A DNA stretch of 64,000 nt from Cryptomeria japonica (GCF_030272615.1 NC_081413.1:338050802-338114801); one strand, 5' to 3'; positions 11,296-24,006 are shown, counted from the stretch's first letter. Numbers and translations are program-made. The notes: a model not told the origin generated them from the sequence alone.

Positions 11296-14200
11296 ACCAG
11301 GTTGTATGTTATTAACAAAGTTAATCAAAAATATATTAAGCATTCCAAAATGATTTATGTAATCATCCTCTTTGTAGCCTCTGATATCAATGTTCTACTT
11401 CTTCAACTCTTCCCCTAATGAAATGCACTCAAAGATTATCTAGTTGACAGAAGGGGCCAAATCTTTATCCCGATCCAATCCTGAAATGGCTCGCTCCTTG
11501 ATGCTAGCAAGTTCATTATGCCATTGTTCCAACAATATCAATTCCCCCTCCTTGTAGATTGTTGGCATTCATGAGGTGCTCCCATCATCCAGTGCTTGGA
11601 GGCCCTTGTTCAACGTATCTGCATATTTGTCATGTTCCTTTAAGTATGTTGTCCCTTCTTCTCTCTCTTCAGGTGTCATGGTATTTACATTGTTCAGTAC
11701 CTCTTGCAGTCATTTCCTTAATCTTTCATGCTCCCTCAAAGCCTTCATAGTCCTAGTATACACTTTCCAATATTGATATGCGTGTGTTAGCATGGCTCTG
11801 AACCTATGTTTGATGATATCATTAACTAGTTTATCCATTTTCTGTCGAACACTCTCTACTTGTCTAACCAATTTCTTACTTTTAGTCTTCAAATAGATAG
11901 TGTATGTCAAAGCATCCATGAATTTTTGGTCAGTCTCAAGTGCCATACCTAGATCATCAATGCTTTGTTATAGTAGTCTTTCTTGTAACCATTGTGCTTC
12001 CTCGTTGGTCTTTTGATACAAACCTTTGTCAGTGCAATTCTCCTTGACTAGAAATTCAATCTGATCTTGATTAACTTTCGCCACATCCAAATTTAGTTTG
12101 GCAGTGATCCTAGGATCAGTTTTACTAGCTTGTTGTATCATTAAATGTCCAAAGGCCTCATCAGTGTCAACAAGTCAGGGCCTTTTTTCTTTAGGGTACA
12201 GAGCCCACAACATAAGAGGATTTGATCAGGATCATATCCTGATCCCATGAAAGTTTTATCAACTTCATCTAGCATAATGTGCTTATCAGGCCCCTATTTC
12301 TTTAGAAAACTATCAAACAACAGAGCAGATCTCATGTCCCATCCCGAGTACAGCAGCACCCTAGCATTGTTAAGTAATAGCCTTCCCCTTTCAAGCACCA
12401 TTTCCTTCATGGATTGGTCTATTTCCCCCTATATTATTTTGAGAATCTCTTCCTCAGGTTTCCCTTCTGTATTGGCTCTAACTAATGTCCCTTTCTATTG
12501 GCACAAAAATGTGAAATTCTTTGGTATGAATAAAGTCATTGTCTGAAATGAATTCTTCATGTTCCAGCAACCTAACATCATTGATCTCTTGGACATCATA
12601 CTGGCCGGTTACCAAATTCATCTGCATGTTGCATTCATATCCAGGTGGATACTCTTCTCTTGGTGAGTTAATGGGCATAAACTCAGAAATAGATTGGGGA
12701 GATATGTGTGCCAAAGGCTCTGTATCCCTGACATCTTGTTTCCTATCCCTCAAAACATACATAGGGACACCATCTAGAATCTCTAATTCATGTCCCATAA
12801 GTTTATTAGCTTTGGCTAAGGGGTCATCTATCCCCTGCATAATATCCTCATTAATTTTTCCTCTACTAAGCTTCCATTCATAGGCTCTGGATATTCTGTC
12901 ATATTTCATTCTTCTCTCTATAGCTTCTTGCCTTTCCACATTTCTGATGAAATTATCAGATATCAATGGAACATTCTCTCCAGCCCTTAGCTTCTGTGAT
13001 GCCTGTTCTTCTCTCATATATCCTTTAGGGTCAAAAATTTGATCTAGGATCACCTTCCACCATCTTATAATAACCCAATTTATTCTACAATAAACCATAT
13101 CTTTGAACTTTTAACAATAAAGTCTTAAAAACTAGTAACCCAAGCACTATGGATTGTTTCCCATGATCTATCAAGTGCTTAGCACTGGCTATTGATAATT
13201 TCTTGATAATCTCAAGGCAAGATACTCTATTAGGCACTGTAATAGGTAGAAAATAGGGCTTTCCTTCAAACCCATACACCCTTATCTGAGTATAATCCAA
13301 AAACAATACCAATCTCTCCAATTATGTGTCATTGGAGTGTCTTCACATAACTCTTTTGGCCTGAGAAATCTCTGAATTTCTAGAGATATAGAATGATCAC
13401 ATGGATAACCTATCAATCTGTACATTGTATTAACCAAGAATTCTTCAAAGTGCCAATACTGACTATTGTTGTTGATGCTTTGCAAAAGGGGAAAGGTTAG
13501 CCAATGATAAATAACACACAACACACAAGAAACCGTTAGTGTTAATCAATCAAAAACTAATCTAAACAGGCATATCAAAAGAGATATCAAAAGCATGACA
13601 AAATATCTAACTAAGAAGATAAATATGATGAGGCATCTCCAAATGCCTCCTAACATGCTCTTGATTTCTTCTCCTTTGTTCCTCTCCTCTCTAAGTTCCA
13701 AAATAGTGTAGCTCTCAGCAACTTTTTGCACTATGGATGCTTATGGAGGATTGAGATTGAAGTATTTTGCTCTAAATGTGAATAAAAAAGCTAATACTAA
13801 ATGCTATTGATGCTAAAATGATTTATTTTATCCAAGATGACAAGACATTAGTGGTTTATGCTAAATGCTCTCTAGAATTCACTATAGCTTAAATACATAC
13901 AAGTTTTCAGGATCTGGATTATGAAGAAATGAGCTCTATTTATAAGAAAAATGGAGCAATGGATGGTTGAGATTGAGCAATCTCAACAAGGGTCAGGATT
14001 GAATGATTTCAAATCCATGTGAGGGCTTTCAACCCAATCCCAGGATGACAAGTGTCAATGTGAGATAGGTTGAGAGGAGAGGGAATAAGCATTAAATGCT
14101 TGACATGACCTTGGGAGTTAAGGTCAAGGTTAGTTGAATGAATAAACTCTTTATTTAAAGAATAAAATTTTTATCCAATGGATAAACTCTTGTGCAAAGG

Positions 14201-15844
14201 CAAAAGGGGATAAACATAGTCAAAGTAATAAATGCTTGAGGAGACAAGTTGAATTAACCATAAATGGTTATGTAAGAGCCATTAATGGTCATGTAAGAGC
14301 CATTAGTGGTTTCGGAAGACTTTGGAGGTTAAATTGTTGAACACACAAAGCATTAAATGCTTTTCAAAGACTTTGAAGTCTTTGAGAAGTGACTCCATGT
14401 TGCTTAGGAATGTGACAATAATTAGGGAATGAATTAGGCTAACTAGGAAGGGGTTAGAAGAATCTAGAAGGAGATTAGAATTGCAAGTGGGTTTGGTGGG
14501 TAAGGGAAAATAAGATTTTTTATTTAAAATAAATTAATTTATTTCAATAAATGTGTGCAAGTTGCATTTTTAGGAGAATGCAAGTGGGGGGGGGTTTTAA
14601 TGATTTAAATAAATGTTTTATTTAATTTATTTAAAAGAGGAATAGGGGGATTTAATTAAATAAATAGATTTTATTCATTTAATTGATTTGTGAAATTGGT
14701 TTAATGAATTAATTAAAATAAATTGAATAATTTATTTAATTAGTAGAAGAATATTTTGAAGATGAATTAATTAAATGTTAATTTAATTAACTCATGGCTA
14801 GTGTATTTTTAATCAAATAAATAGCAAATATTCATTTAATTAAGCTAGACAGATTTATGTAACTACAGTTGTATCTCTGGTCCCACTAAGATAACCATAA
14901 CTGCACATGCTTCCTCACTCCAGCTTTATCATAAGCCTTGACACATAACCCATCTGACCACAATCCTTTATCTTGTCAAATACAGAGTAATATATGCATG
15001 AGAAAAGAGTAATACTTGAAGTGAACATTCACCATGTCTCCTTTCAACTTCTCCAAGCCATAATTCATGGCTTAAGATAAATAATCAGCAAAATCGAATG
15101 CCCTAGGGTCCTTCGATTGCAAATCTGCACAGATTATCATAACCATTATATCCATCAAGGGGGGGGGGGCTTCCACTCCTAAGACCTGGGCTACACAATA
15201 ATATGTTTACTTGAAATAGGGGTAAAAAAGGTTAACATCAAAGGAAGCTTTATCTCCTTCACCGAATGGCACTATTGATCCTGCAACTTTTTGTCTGTGG
15301 ATAGGGAGTATCCACCTCTTATATATATCTTCCATATTAAAATACTACCAAGTAAGCTTGCTAGTATCTATCTTTTCTTCAAATCCCCAATCTAAGTCAA
15401 ATATAGTTTTTATAACTTCTTTAGTGATGGACACTATTAGTTTCCTCATATAATCATATATGGTTTTCATCCTAGGGTCGTAATTATTGGCTAGATATTT
15501 CATAGTTCAATGTTTACAAAAACATTGGGTACTACCAATTTCCCCAGGTTCAATCTCCACAAGTTATTTATAGTCTTTGGAGAATTCCTTCGCACATATC
15601 CAAAAATGAACAATTCATGCCCTCTAATCTCTATCCAAATGTCTCCCAAATTTTCAAATCTATCATCCAAGCCTTCATCATCTATTTTAATCTTTTTGGA
15701 CCGATGGCTTGAGGCAGGGAACTGGTCTAATAGGTCTTGGTCTAATGGGCGACCTTCCTTCTTCTGCCTCTTTGGTTTTTCTTCTGCAGATTGGGTTTTC
15801 CTAGGTTTCCTAGCCCTGGTTTTCTTAGACGAAGTAGCTTCCAT
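11296..15844 (-). pseudogene. aORF-1: decayed long non-pol ORF, function unknown
   Basis: I recognise no characterised family. Reading leftward from the ATG at 15844: a basic Lys/Arg-rich N-terminus (SSKKTRARKPRK, nuclear-signal-like), a folded-looking region with SITKEVIKTIF (about 15420), a part similar in layout to the middle of aORF-3 (about 15060-14870), then, after a solo LTR, FRIS-like decayed segments including VYGFEGKPYFLP (about 13270). A 206-codon stretch (13098-12478) and a Lys/Arg-rich coiled-coil-like tail (11946-11710) follow. Frames change near 13320 and 13100 and many stops exist. It ends where gypsy 1 inserted (11296). It is probably part of a retroelement like the two on the right, but its LTRs and gag are not visible. 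Confidence 0.65.
13540..14868 (-). repeat. Solo LTR inside aORF-1
   Basis: A 1.3-kb AT-rich block splits aORF-1 between coding segments on either side. On the plus strand it starts TGTTAATCAATC and appears to end GTAACTACA, so on the minus strand it runs TGTAGTTAC...TTAACA. It has the AATTAATTAAATAAAT runs seen in the LTRs of gypsy 2 and a TATTTATAAG box near 13940. Flanking five-mers GTTAG and GTTGT match only partly, so the edges are approximate. No coding sequence. Confidence 0.6.
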
Positions 15845-16972
15845 TATAATTACAAAGCTCAGAAATAGGGAACTTACGTGGAGCTTTGGACCTTTTGATT
15901 TTTTGAAGACTCTATGTGGATGTTTCTATCCAATGCCACCTAAATTGTCCTCGTCCTTGTCCTTGTCATTTTATTACAATTTTACAATACTTTCATCAAT
16001 TATATCCACCTGTTATGTAACGGTCATGAACTCGCTTGTTTTGAATTTATGACAATGGGACTTCATTTAATTTTGGAATGATTTCATGACAGAAAGCAAT
16101 TGCTTCTTCTAATGGTTGCTTTTCCCTTTCTTCGATGTTCAGTTGTGACATGATTTTACTGTTTACTTCGATGAAAATAGGTTCTTCGGCAGTGTCCCTT
16201 TCTTTCTTATGGAAAGGTCTCCTTTCATCAAACTCACTTTTGTTTCGATGAAAATATTGTCATCGCTATTGTGCTTTAAGTTTTCATCGAATCATCATTT
16301 TTTATCGAAATGGGTCCCATTCATTTTATTCTGAGTAGTCAACTTCGATGTGAGCCTTTGTCATTTCATCAAAAAATTACTTTTCGATGAAATCCACCCC
16401 ATCGTTATACCTTGAAATAGTTTATCTGATGCCCGAGTCCTATCGATGATAATTCATCGATGAGTGACCTCCATGTCTTTCTTGATATCACTATGTCAAT
16501 GAAACTTTTCATTTTGCCAAGAGCAAAAAACCCTCCTTCGATGACTAGCTTCCATCGATGACATTTTACTTTATCGATAAGACTTTAGACGTCGGCCTAA
16601 TGCTTTATTGGTTCTTTGAAACTCACATCTCTTTGAAATAGTATCATCGATGGCACTTCAATATATTTTTTGATAGAAACAATGACTTCGGTGAGTCCCT
16701 TTTGAGTCTTATCATTGCCATAATCCCTTCAATGGTTCATATTATAGAGGAAACATTTATCAATTTCTTCAATACAACAGATATAACTTTTTGATGAGAG
16801 TTTATTTTGCTCACTCGATGGTCGAATTTGGCCAATAGGATTTGTGAACCTAATGTCGATGAAAGTTCAAAGGTTTCTATAGAAATTCTCAGGGGTATAC
16901 TTAGTCATCATTTTTTTTTAAAGAAAACTTATGTAGCTTCAACATGAAATCGGGGATTATTATGATTATTAT
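15845..16972. other. Non-coding leader rich in TCGATGA / ATCGAT
   Basis: No convincing ORF. From about 16080 to 16870 the motifs TCGATG, CATCGA and ATCGAT recur roughly twenty times (for example 16131, 16172, 16440, 16455, 16538, 16554, 16648, 16855), some as the palindrome TCATCGATGA. It lies upstream of aORF-1, where related elements carry a leader. The minus strand has CACGTAAGT near 15880, which could be a splice donor, unproven. It ends at the TSD ATTAT (16968-16972). Confidence 0.55.
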
Positions 16973-17298
16973 TGGAGTTGAGGAAAAATCAACTCTACAG
17001 CTCCCAAAGATCACCTTCATGCAAACCTATCACAGAAAGAGAGAATAAAAATAGCTATGGAGGCAAGAATTTAGAGATGCAGAAAAGAGGATTCATATTG
17101 ATTGTGCAACAAGAATGCAGTTCAATAATTACAATTGTTATGAAAATACAAAGAGAGAATCCTTATAAGAGTATACTCAAAACCCTAAAGGTGAAAACCC
17201 TAAAGAATTATAAGATTCTTAAGTTTAGCTTAAGCATAGAGTATAATAGACTAATACTTACAGAAATAATTATTAGCTAATAAAAGATTACTCTAACA
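16973..17298 (-). repeat. 3' LTR of the non-coding element
   Basis: 326 bp, aligning along its whole length with 23456-23781 at high identity. Both contain AACCCTAAAGGTGAAAACCC and the ending GATTACTCTAACA. The next bases (17299-17305) are seven C, i.e. a G-tract on the minus strand, fitting the polypurine tract AAGGGGGGG that primes plus-strand synthesis. Confidence 0.9.
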
Positions 17299-20200
17299 CC
17301 CCCCCTTAGGATGAACTTAGGGAGTAGCTAAAAAACAACTAAGGACTGAAAAAACATGTAAAAAATGCATGATGTAAGGCCTTCCCCAAACCAAGCTTTG
17401 ATTAACTTAGTTGACCATGTTTGACCCTATTAATAAATGCTTTATAATTCAATAGAATGTACTGTGTTAGACAAATAGATTGGTGAGAAAAGTAATTGAA
17501 CCAAGTTATAGAGTTATTGCACCTTGTGGTGTACATTTTTATGTGTTATGAATTTGAAATCCTAAAAGATCCATTGATTGGATAATCTTGATTTAACGTA
17601 TGTCAGCTATGTCTGGATTTAGAACTTATATGATTCCATGATTTGGATAACATTGATGAATGTTGATGCTTCATTTATATGCTTTATGATATAGAACTCT
17701 ATATGATTCTAGAATAGGACAAATTGGAAATGATGTATGTCATTATTGGATTTGCAGGACTTTACTATGATGATAGAATTAGGATGTATGTTTATGTGTG
17801 GATCAAAATTATGAGAATTATGATAATTGCTTATGTGGATTTATTTGGATATGAGATATACTGAATTGTTCAAATGTAAATTATATGCGAAGTGTTTGAT
17901 GTGTATTCTAATTCATGTGTTTAATATTATACGAGGTTATTGGAAATTACTAATGTGCATTTGAGTGGCGCAGGAAAAGATATCCATGTGACCATGGAAA
18001 TATTATGGAGAACCAAACCTAGACCTATGTATGTTTGTGAAATCAGGGTTTGTCTATTTGGAGAGACAACACCCTGTTTGTGTCGTATTTTATTCATAAT
18101 AGTAAGTGACGCATGTGTGTTAAATGTTATTTATTTGATTTATTTAAATCCAACAAGAGACAAGATTTCATGTGCAATTTTGTAAAAGTATTTTCTTCAT
18201 GTCACTTGACACATGTGTTGATTTATGTTTGAGTTTTTAAATTTGTCTCTTGGGGGGAATTGTTTAACTATAGCTTTTTCAATTAAATTTAATGTGAATC
18301 CATAATTGCCTTAGGTAGAGAATCTTTGGGGTAGTCAACTTAGGTTTGACCCGAAAATTAACTTCAAAGGGGTTTAAAAAGGGTTAAAAGGACTCCTAGG
18401 GGTAGTTTATTAAGGTTTCCTAAAGCCCATAAGGTATACCTAAGGGTTAGGAGTAATTTTAGGCATGTTTCAACTCTCATGTGACCATTAAGACACCCTA
18501 CAAAGTGGCTTTTCTAGATTGTGCAAAAATTGAAATTAGAAGACTGGAACTAAGTTGTGAACCTTCCTTTTTGAATGAAAGTTCCCTTTCCCATTTTACC
18601 TTACCTTCCTTTTCAATTTTTTAGAAACTTGTGAGAACTCTCACAAAGGGCTTCTTAAGCAAGAATTAGAAAATTAGTGGGTAATCACCCACTCTCCATT
18701 TTTGGAGACAAAAGAATTTTGAAAAAGAAAAAGATAGATTTGGGATTTAGAATTTTGGCTAAGGGTAGAAAGAGAAGACTGGTGGAATTGGGCTGCTCAT
18801 CCTCAACAAAACTAGCATACCTTTGGGCAGTTTAAGGTTGGGTCTACTTTCTTGTAATGTTTTCTTATTGTATATTGTTTTTAAAGAAAAATGCCTGTGA
18901 AAAAAGACTGGTTTTCGTGCATGTATTTCTTGGAAATTTATTTGGTGTTTTGTGCTTATGCAATGTATGTGTTTTGGGAGTAATCAAGACCTCCTACTCT
19001 TGGGAGAGAGGATGGTCTTGTGGGTGGTAGAAGTGACAACCCTCGAGTGAGAGGCTCTCATTATGAGAGTGATCACAAGGGATTTTATGTGACCCTTGCT
19101 GCATGGCTTGTTTATGCATTGGGGGTCATAAGGAGGGAAATAAGGCATGAATTCCTTGGGGGGCACAAGGAATGTGGGGTTGTTATACTTGATGTAATTG
19201 GTTTGCCATGAGGTGGCTATATGTTTTACCATACTTGCAGTCTCCTCAGGGTACTTGGTCCACTACCACCCTTGAAAAGACATCACAAATGTGTGGTGCA
19301 GTGTAGCCTAGGTTGGGATTGTGTTTTAGATTGTGTTTTCCCTTGTCCTTGTGTTTGCATGTGTGTTACCTATCTAGGGCTTGGTTATCCGAGCTCGGGG
19401 GTGGCTACTAGTTAGCCTAGGCTGGGAGGTGAGCACTCCATGGTCACAACCTTTGATTTATTTGCAGGTTGTTAGAAGAAAATTATCAGGACATGAAGAT
19501 ATGGTTGGAATTATTTGTTGCAGAAAGATGTTGTAAATGTAATTAATATTCTGTGAAAGTCCTCATTTATTTGAAAAGAGAGACCAATTTGTAAAATGAC
19601 AATAAAGATTTGGGGATATGTTTTAAAGATATGTAATATTTATTTATGTTATATTGCAGAAAGAAATGATTATTTCTGGTTTCTAGTTCCTAAAGTATTG
19701 AAATAAATAACTGTTGTGTATAGGATGCTTTGAAAAGAAAGAAATGTATTCATTCCTTTTATGCATTTTAAGAAAAACATTAGAAAAGAAATGGAATGGA
19801 ATTTGCATGCATGCAGTAGGCTGGTAATAAAACATCTTAGATCTATTCATGGGAATACAAAACTTAGTATTTAAATCTGTTATTTAAATTAATTGCAGAA
19901 AATAAAATCAAAGATTTTATAGCCATCTCTAAGGTTTGAAATTAATAAATTGTAATTTTATTTAATTGCTGTTAATTTCATTAAAATTTGTCATTGGGAT
20001 AGTTGCTGTAGAATTATCAAACTCTGTCATTTATTTATTGCAGAAATAAATCCTATAGCTAATCATATTTAATGGAAATAAATAAATTCTAAAGATGTTG
20101 TTCTAAGTATATCTAATGCTATTAATTTCTTTATTTTTACAGAAAGAAAATCTATAATTAGTTAGCCTAATTATTCCTTTAGCAACTAAGAAATCAATGA

Positions 20201-20422
20201 AAGGAACTAAATTTAAAGAAAATAGTGATTCACTGGTTTATGATAATTTTTATATTCAAAAAAAAAAATTGACCTAGATTTATAATGCTTCAAAAAAAGA
20301 AAAAAGTATACAAATAAATTTACATACATATAACTATATGTTTATTGTTTTTCATCCTAAAAATATACCTATTATATAATATAGGTATATGTGTATAAAT
20401 ATATATACATTTATATAAACAG

Positions 20423-20454
<32 letters not shown>

Positions 20455-20546
20455 TTTTTATTTTATTAAAACAAAAAAAAAAACTACAAAAAAAATTAAT
20501 TAAACAAAATTATTTAAAAATAAATAAATAAATAAATGTTTGGGGA

Positions 20547-20760
20547 GGGGGGGGGGGGGGGGGGGGGTCGGCCCGGGTCAAACCCACTATGCAATGCATA
20601 GTGGACGGTGGGGCCGAACATTGTGCAGTGCATAGTGGGCGCCCTGACCGGCGCCACTATGGGCATCCACAGTGGACGGCCCAAGGGCCGCCACTGTGGG
20701 CGACCACAGTGAGCGGCGCCGCCCACCTGCCGCCCTCTCAACCTCTGCCCCCTGTAAAAA
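20547..20760. repeat. GC-rich hairpin cassette of copy A
   Basis: After a G-tract of about 25 bases in very AT-rich DNA comes a GC-rich block with imperfect hairpins built on CCACTRTGG: 20583-20604 (CCACTATGCA/TGCATAGTGG, one-base loop), 20654-20675 and 20688-20716 (CCGCCACTGTGG/CCACAGTGAGCGG). GGCCCAAGGGCC lies between the last two. Short ORFs here come from base composition. Confidence 0.8.
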
Positions 20761-21005
20761 AAATTGTCTCTGCCATTGCTGCCATTCGGCCCCTATAGAA
20801 TATCCTAAACGAATAAAAAAAATAAATAATAAAACCCTAGCCTGGGTAGGGCTAGGGTAGGATGAAATAACAAAGAAATTCTAAAATAATATAGGGTATT
20901 ATATAATAAACACCCATAAATAGGGTTTGCATGAGTTTTCTTTTAATAAAGAAGTGAGGGTTATTATATTAGATAAATATATAAATATATATGTGTGAAT
21001 TTAAA

Positions 21006-21008
<3 letters not shown>

Positions 21009-21099
<91 letters not shown>
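21009..21099. repeat. (TA)n microsatellite in copy A
   Basis: About 90 bp of almost pure TA dinucleotide. Copy C has a longer one (56071-56338), but there it lies upstream of the hairpin cassette rather than downstream. Confidence 0.95.
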
Positions 21100-21101
<2 letters not shown>

Positions 21102-22058
21102 AGTTCGAAAACATGAGTAGAAAAGAAAGTTTTTAGATTAAATATTTTATCTTGAGTTACAAGGTAATTATATGTTTTTTTATAAACGTATGGATTTATT
21201 ATAAAAGAGAATAAATTGTTTAATTTTAAAATACTATGAAGTTTAATCCTTTATTTGAGATGTGTTAAATATTTTATGAAGTTAGTATTTAATTCAAATT
21301 AATTAGATTGTGATATTTCAAATAAAATATTTATGAAGTTAATATTTATTTTAAACTAAATAGATTGAGAGGTTCTAAATTGAATTAAAAATTTAGGGAC
21401 TTTAAATCTTGTGCAAATTATGACATAATGAAACTTAATTGTCCCTTTTGTTGGTTTAGTTTTAAACACATTTCAATTATTGATCAGAAAATAATTTTAG
21501 TCATTAAAAGTAAAAGTGCTAGGACAAATTTAATTTGTTAATTATTTGAGAGAATTTTAATTATGAAAATTTAGTGATTAAAATCGTTCAGACAATAATA
21601 ATTTCTTTGAAGAATTACTATTCCACATTTAATTAAATTTAACTTTTGCTTACTTTAGTTGTTTTATTTTTAACTATATTTTTAATTAATGTCAATTAAA
21701 ATATAGACACTCATAGTTATATGCTGGAACTATTTTAATTAGTTCTAAATCAATTAATGGCCTTAGTTGATTTATTTTTATCTGCGTTAATTAATCGACT
21801 AAGTTAGTTTATGGATTTAATTCGATGAGACAATAAAACTAAATATTTAATATTCTATTTTTAATTTTAACTATTCAATTAGAATTCCGCATTTAATTTT
21901 AATTATTTTGATTACTTGAGCTAGTAGATAAAGTTAGTCTAAACATAGTTAAGACAAAATATGCTATAGCATTTTTATATTTGTCAATTTAATGTTATTA
22001 TGTTATTATTTAAAAAAAAAAAATTATTCTGTTCTTGCCCTAAATTTTGGGCATGACA

Positions 22059-23440
22059 CATGAAAGCAATAATGGGTCCCGACAACTAGGCCTGATGAGG
22101 TACCCAAGTACAATAAAATCTCTGTAAAGTGGAGAAAAAGGAGAAAACCCCATGGGAACAAAACTCCTCTCCAAGAAGAGCATGAAGAACACCACTAAAG
22201 CATGAAATAGTTGCAAACACTGTCGAAGAGTAACTGCTGATCTAAAGAACCTCCATTGAAATAGAACATGACCAGGTAGAGAAGACTGTAATCTGCATGA
22301 GTGCCCTCAAATGACACTACTCGAATCAGATGGAAAATAAAGGCAAACAATTGAACTCGAAGATACAGATGGCATAAAACACCAAAGCTTAAAGAGCTGA
22401 TCAATCAAACCAAGGAAGCATTAGAACAATAGGACAAACCTCCCCATAATGCTAAAAAGGGAGAGGGATAGATACACTGAAAAATTGACCAACAAGAACT
22501 GCATGACAAAGAACCAGGAACATCGAAGGTGTAGAGAAAGTACATATTATCATGGAAGGAACAATCACTTAACACACATCATGAGGCTAATATCATGGAA
22601 GGAACACTTATGTGACAAAGGTAGATGGCAAAAAAGGCAAACATCAACCCCCCCATGGCACTTTATAAGTAGCACATGTACAATAAGGCACAAGATGTGC
22701 AAGATCCCAAGTATACAATGCATGATGGTATTTTATCTTAGTGCATTTGCATAAATAAAATGCTACAATGATAAGAAGAGACAAAAGATTGGAAACAGAA
22801 AGAACAGCCAAAGACGAGACATCCTACTCAAAGAAACAGATCCCAGGACCTGAAACATACAAGATATTCACCAGAGTGCTGAAAAACAAAAAATTGAATA
22901 AAATATACCTGGAGAAGAATCTAGAAAAAAAACTCATATGAATGTAAATAACATAGAACAATATTTTCAATGATATAAAGTTTTCAAAAAACGAAGTTCG
23001 GATGCTAAAGTTATGTCTCCCGGAGTGCAAAAAGGAACCTCTAGCTTTGATGGAAAAAAAATACCATCAAAAAAGAAAAATCAAAAGTTGAAACTTTTAG
23101 ATCTAGATAAAGCTCGGAAAGAGCTTTCCGATGATATACAATTTTTGAAAAAGTGCCTCCGTATGACCAAGTTACGGCCAAAAGAAAACAAACCCCTCTT
23201 GTAGGGTATAAATCATGCCCCCCAATGCCCTTATCACTGAATTAGGTCAAATTATATATCAAAATTCATGGAAATAGCCTCCTGAATCCAACGGTGAGGT
23301 CCTTTTTGCGCCAAAATATACCAAAAAATAAGCTACCCACAGAAATGGGAAAAAACAACTGCACAAACCCCCAAATACACAGATCTGAATAACAAGGCCC
23401 AAAATCTCTCATGAAGAGAATAAGGGCATGCAGATCTAGA
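22059..23440. other. Interior of the non-coding element, no gene seen
   Basis: About 1.4 kb between the end of solo LTR A and the primer-binding site. The only open frames are 60-100 codons, on both strands, without recognisable motifs. It contains a short direct repeat, ATATCATGGAAGGAACA (near 22550 and 22592). This would be the packaged leader of the element. Confidence 0.6.
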
Positions 23441-23455
23441 GCTTTGATACCATAT
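23441..23455 (-). promoter_or_regulatory. Primer-binding site, tRNA-Met type
   Basis: The minus strand reads ATATGGTATCAAAGC directly inside the right LTR; the usual plant form is TGGTATCAGAGC. It sets the right LTR as the 5' LTR. Confidence 0.85.
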
Positions 23456-23781
23456 TGGAATTGAGTAAAAATTAACTCTATAGCTCCCAAATATCACCTG
23501 CATGCAAACCTTTCACAGAAAGAGAGAAGCAAAATAGCTATGGAGGCCAAAATTCAGAGATGCAAAAAAGAGGAGTCATATTGATTGTGCAACTAGAATG
23601 CAATTCAATAATTATAATTGTTATGAAATTAAAAAGAGAGAATCCTTATAAGAGGATACTCGAAACCCTAAAGGTGAAAACCCTAAAGAATTATAAGATT
23701 CCTAAGTTTAGCTTAAGCATAGAGTATAATAGACTAATAAATAAATAAATAATTATTAGCTAATAAAAGATTACTCTAACA
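23456..23781 (-). repeat. 5' LTR of the non-coding element
   Basis: 326 bp, same length as its partner at 16973-17298, with a modest number of substitutions. It ends TCTAACA followed by the TSD ATTAT. Its insertion lies just left of a truncated copia LTR. Confidence 0.9.
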
Positions 23782-23804
23782 ATTATAAATATAATGCTCA
23801 ATAG

Positions 23805-24005
23805 TATGGTTTCTTTGCATTGATTATCTGGTTAATTGTTAAGTTGTATTGTTTACTGGTATTTGTTCCTACTAGCATCTGTATGTTCTTTACCAGTACT
23901 TAATATGTTTTAAGGTTGTATTGTGGATTAAAAGTTATAATCTGTTAACAATTGATTCACCCCCCCCCCCCCCCCCCCCTCAGCTGTTCACCGATTATCC
24001 TAACA
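23805..24005 (+). repeat. Truncated 5' LTR of the copia element
   Basis: About 200 bp matching the last part of the 3' LTR from TATGGTT(T/G)CTTTGCATTG onward, ending TTATCCTAACA at 24005. It holds a run of about 20 C (near 23960) where the 3' LTR has six or seven. The first kilobase of the LTR is missing and AT-rich sequence (23782-23804) lies in its place. Confidence 0.85.
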
Positions 24006-24006
24006 A

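Larger units (their letters stand above)
17373..22058 (-). mobile_element. Solo LTR A (4686 bp), TSD CATGA
   Basis: Begins TGTAAGGCC and ends GGGCATGACA on the plus strand, flanked by CATGA at 17368-17372 and 22059-22063. No long ORF. It shares many blocks with copies B and C: TGTGACCATGGAAATAT, GGAATTGGGC, TACTCTTGGGAGAGAGGA, and the stretch around GAGCTCGGGGGTGGCTA. On the minus strand it starts TGTCATGCCC, like known long gypsy LTRs, which is why I put its sense there. It interrupts the non-coding element. Inside are a hairpin cassette (20583-20716) and a TA microsatellite (21009-21099). It could also be a whole non-coding element, but I see no internal LTR pair. Confidence 0.85.
16973..23781 (-). 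mobile_element. Non-coding LTR element (LARD/TRIM-like), TSD ATTAT
   Basis: Two 326-bp LTRs (16973-17298 and 23456-23781) begin TGGA and end TCTAACA on the plus strand and are flanked by ATTAT on both outer sides (16968-16972, 23782-23786). The minus strand has a primer-binding site matching initiator tRNA-Met (TATGGTATCAAAGC) inside the right LTR and a purine tract next to the left LTR, so the element reads on the minus strand. Without solo LTR A its interior is only about 1.5 kb and codes for nothing I recognise. It must have been moved by proteins from elsewhere. Confidence 0.9.

Noticed and set aside
11378-11392. Minus-strand TTGATATCAGAG resembling a tRNA-Met primer site
   Set aside because: No LTR end next to it, and it lies inside the aORF-1 reading frame.
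20514-20860. Several short ORFs in the GC-rich cassette of copy A
   Set aside because: Open only because of GC composition and hairpin repeats; frames overlap on both strands and do not persist in copy C.
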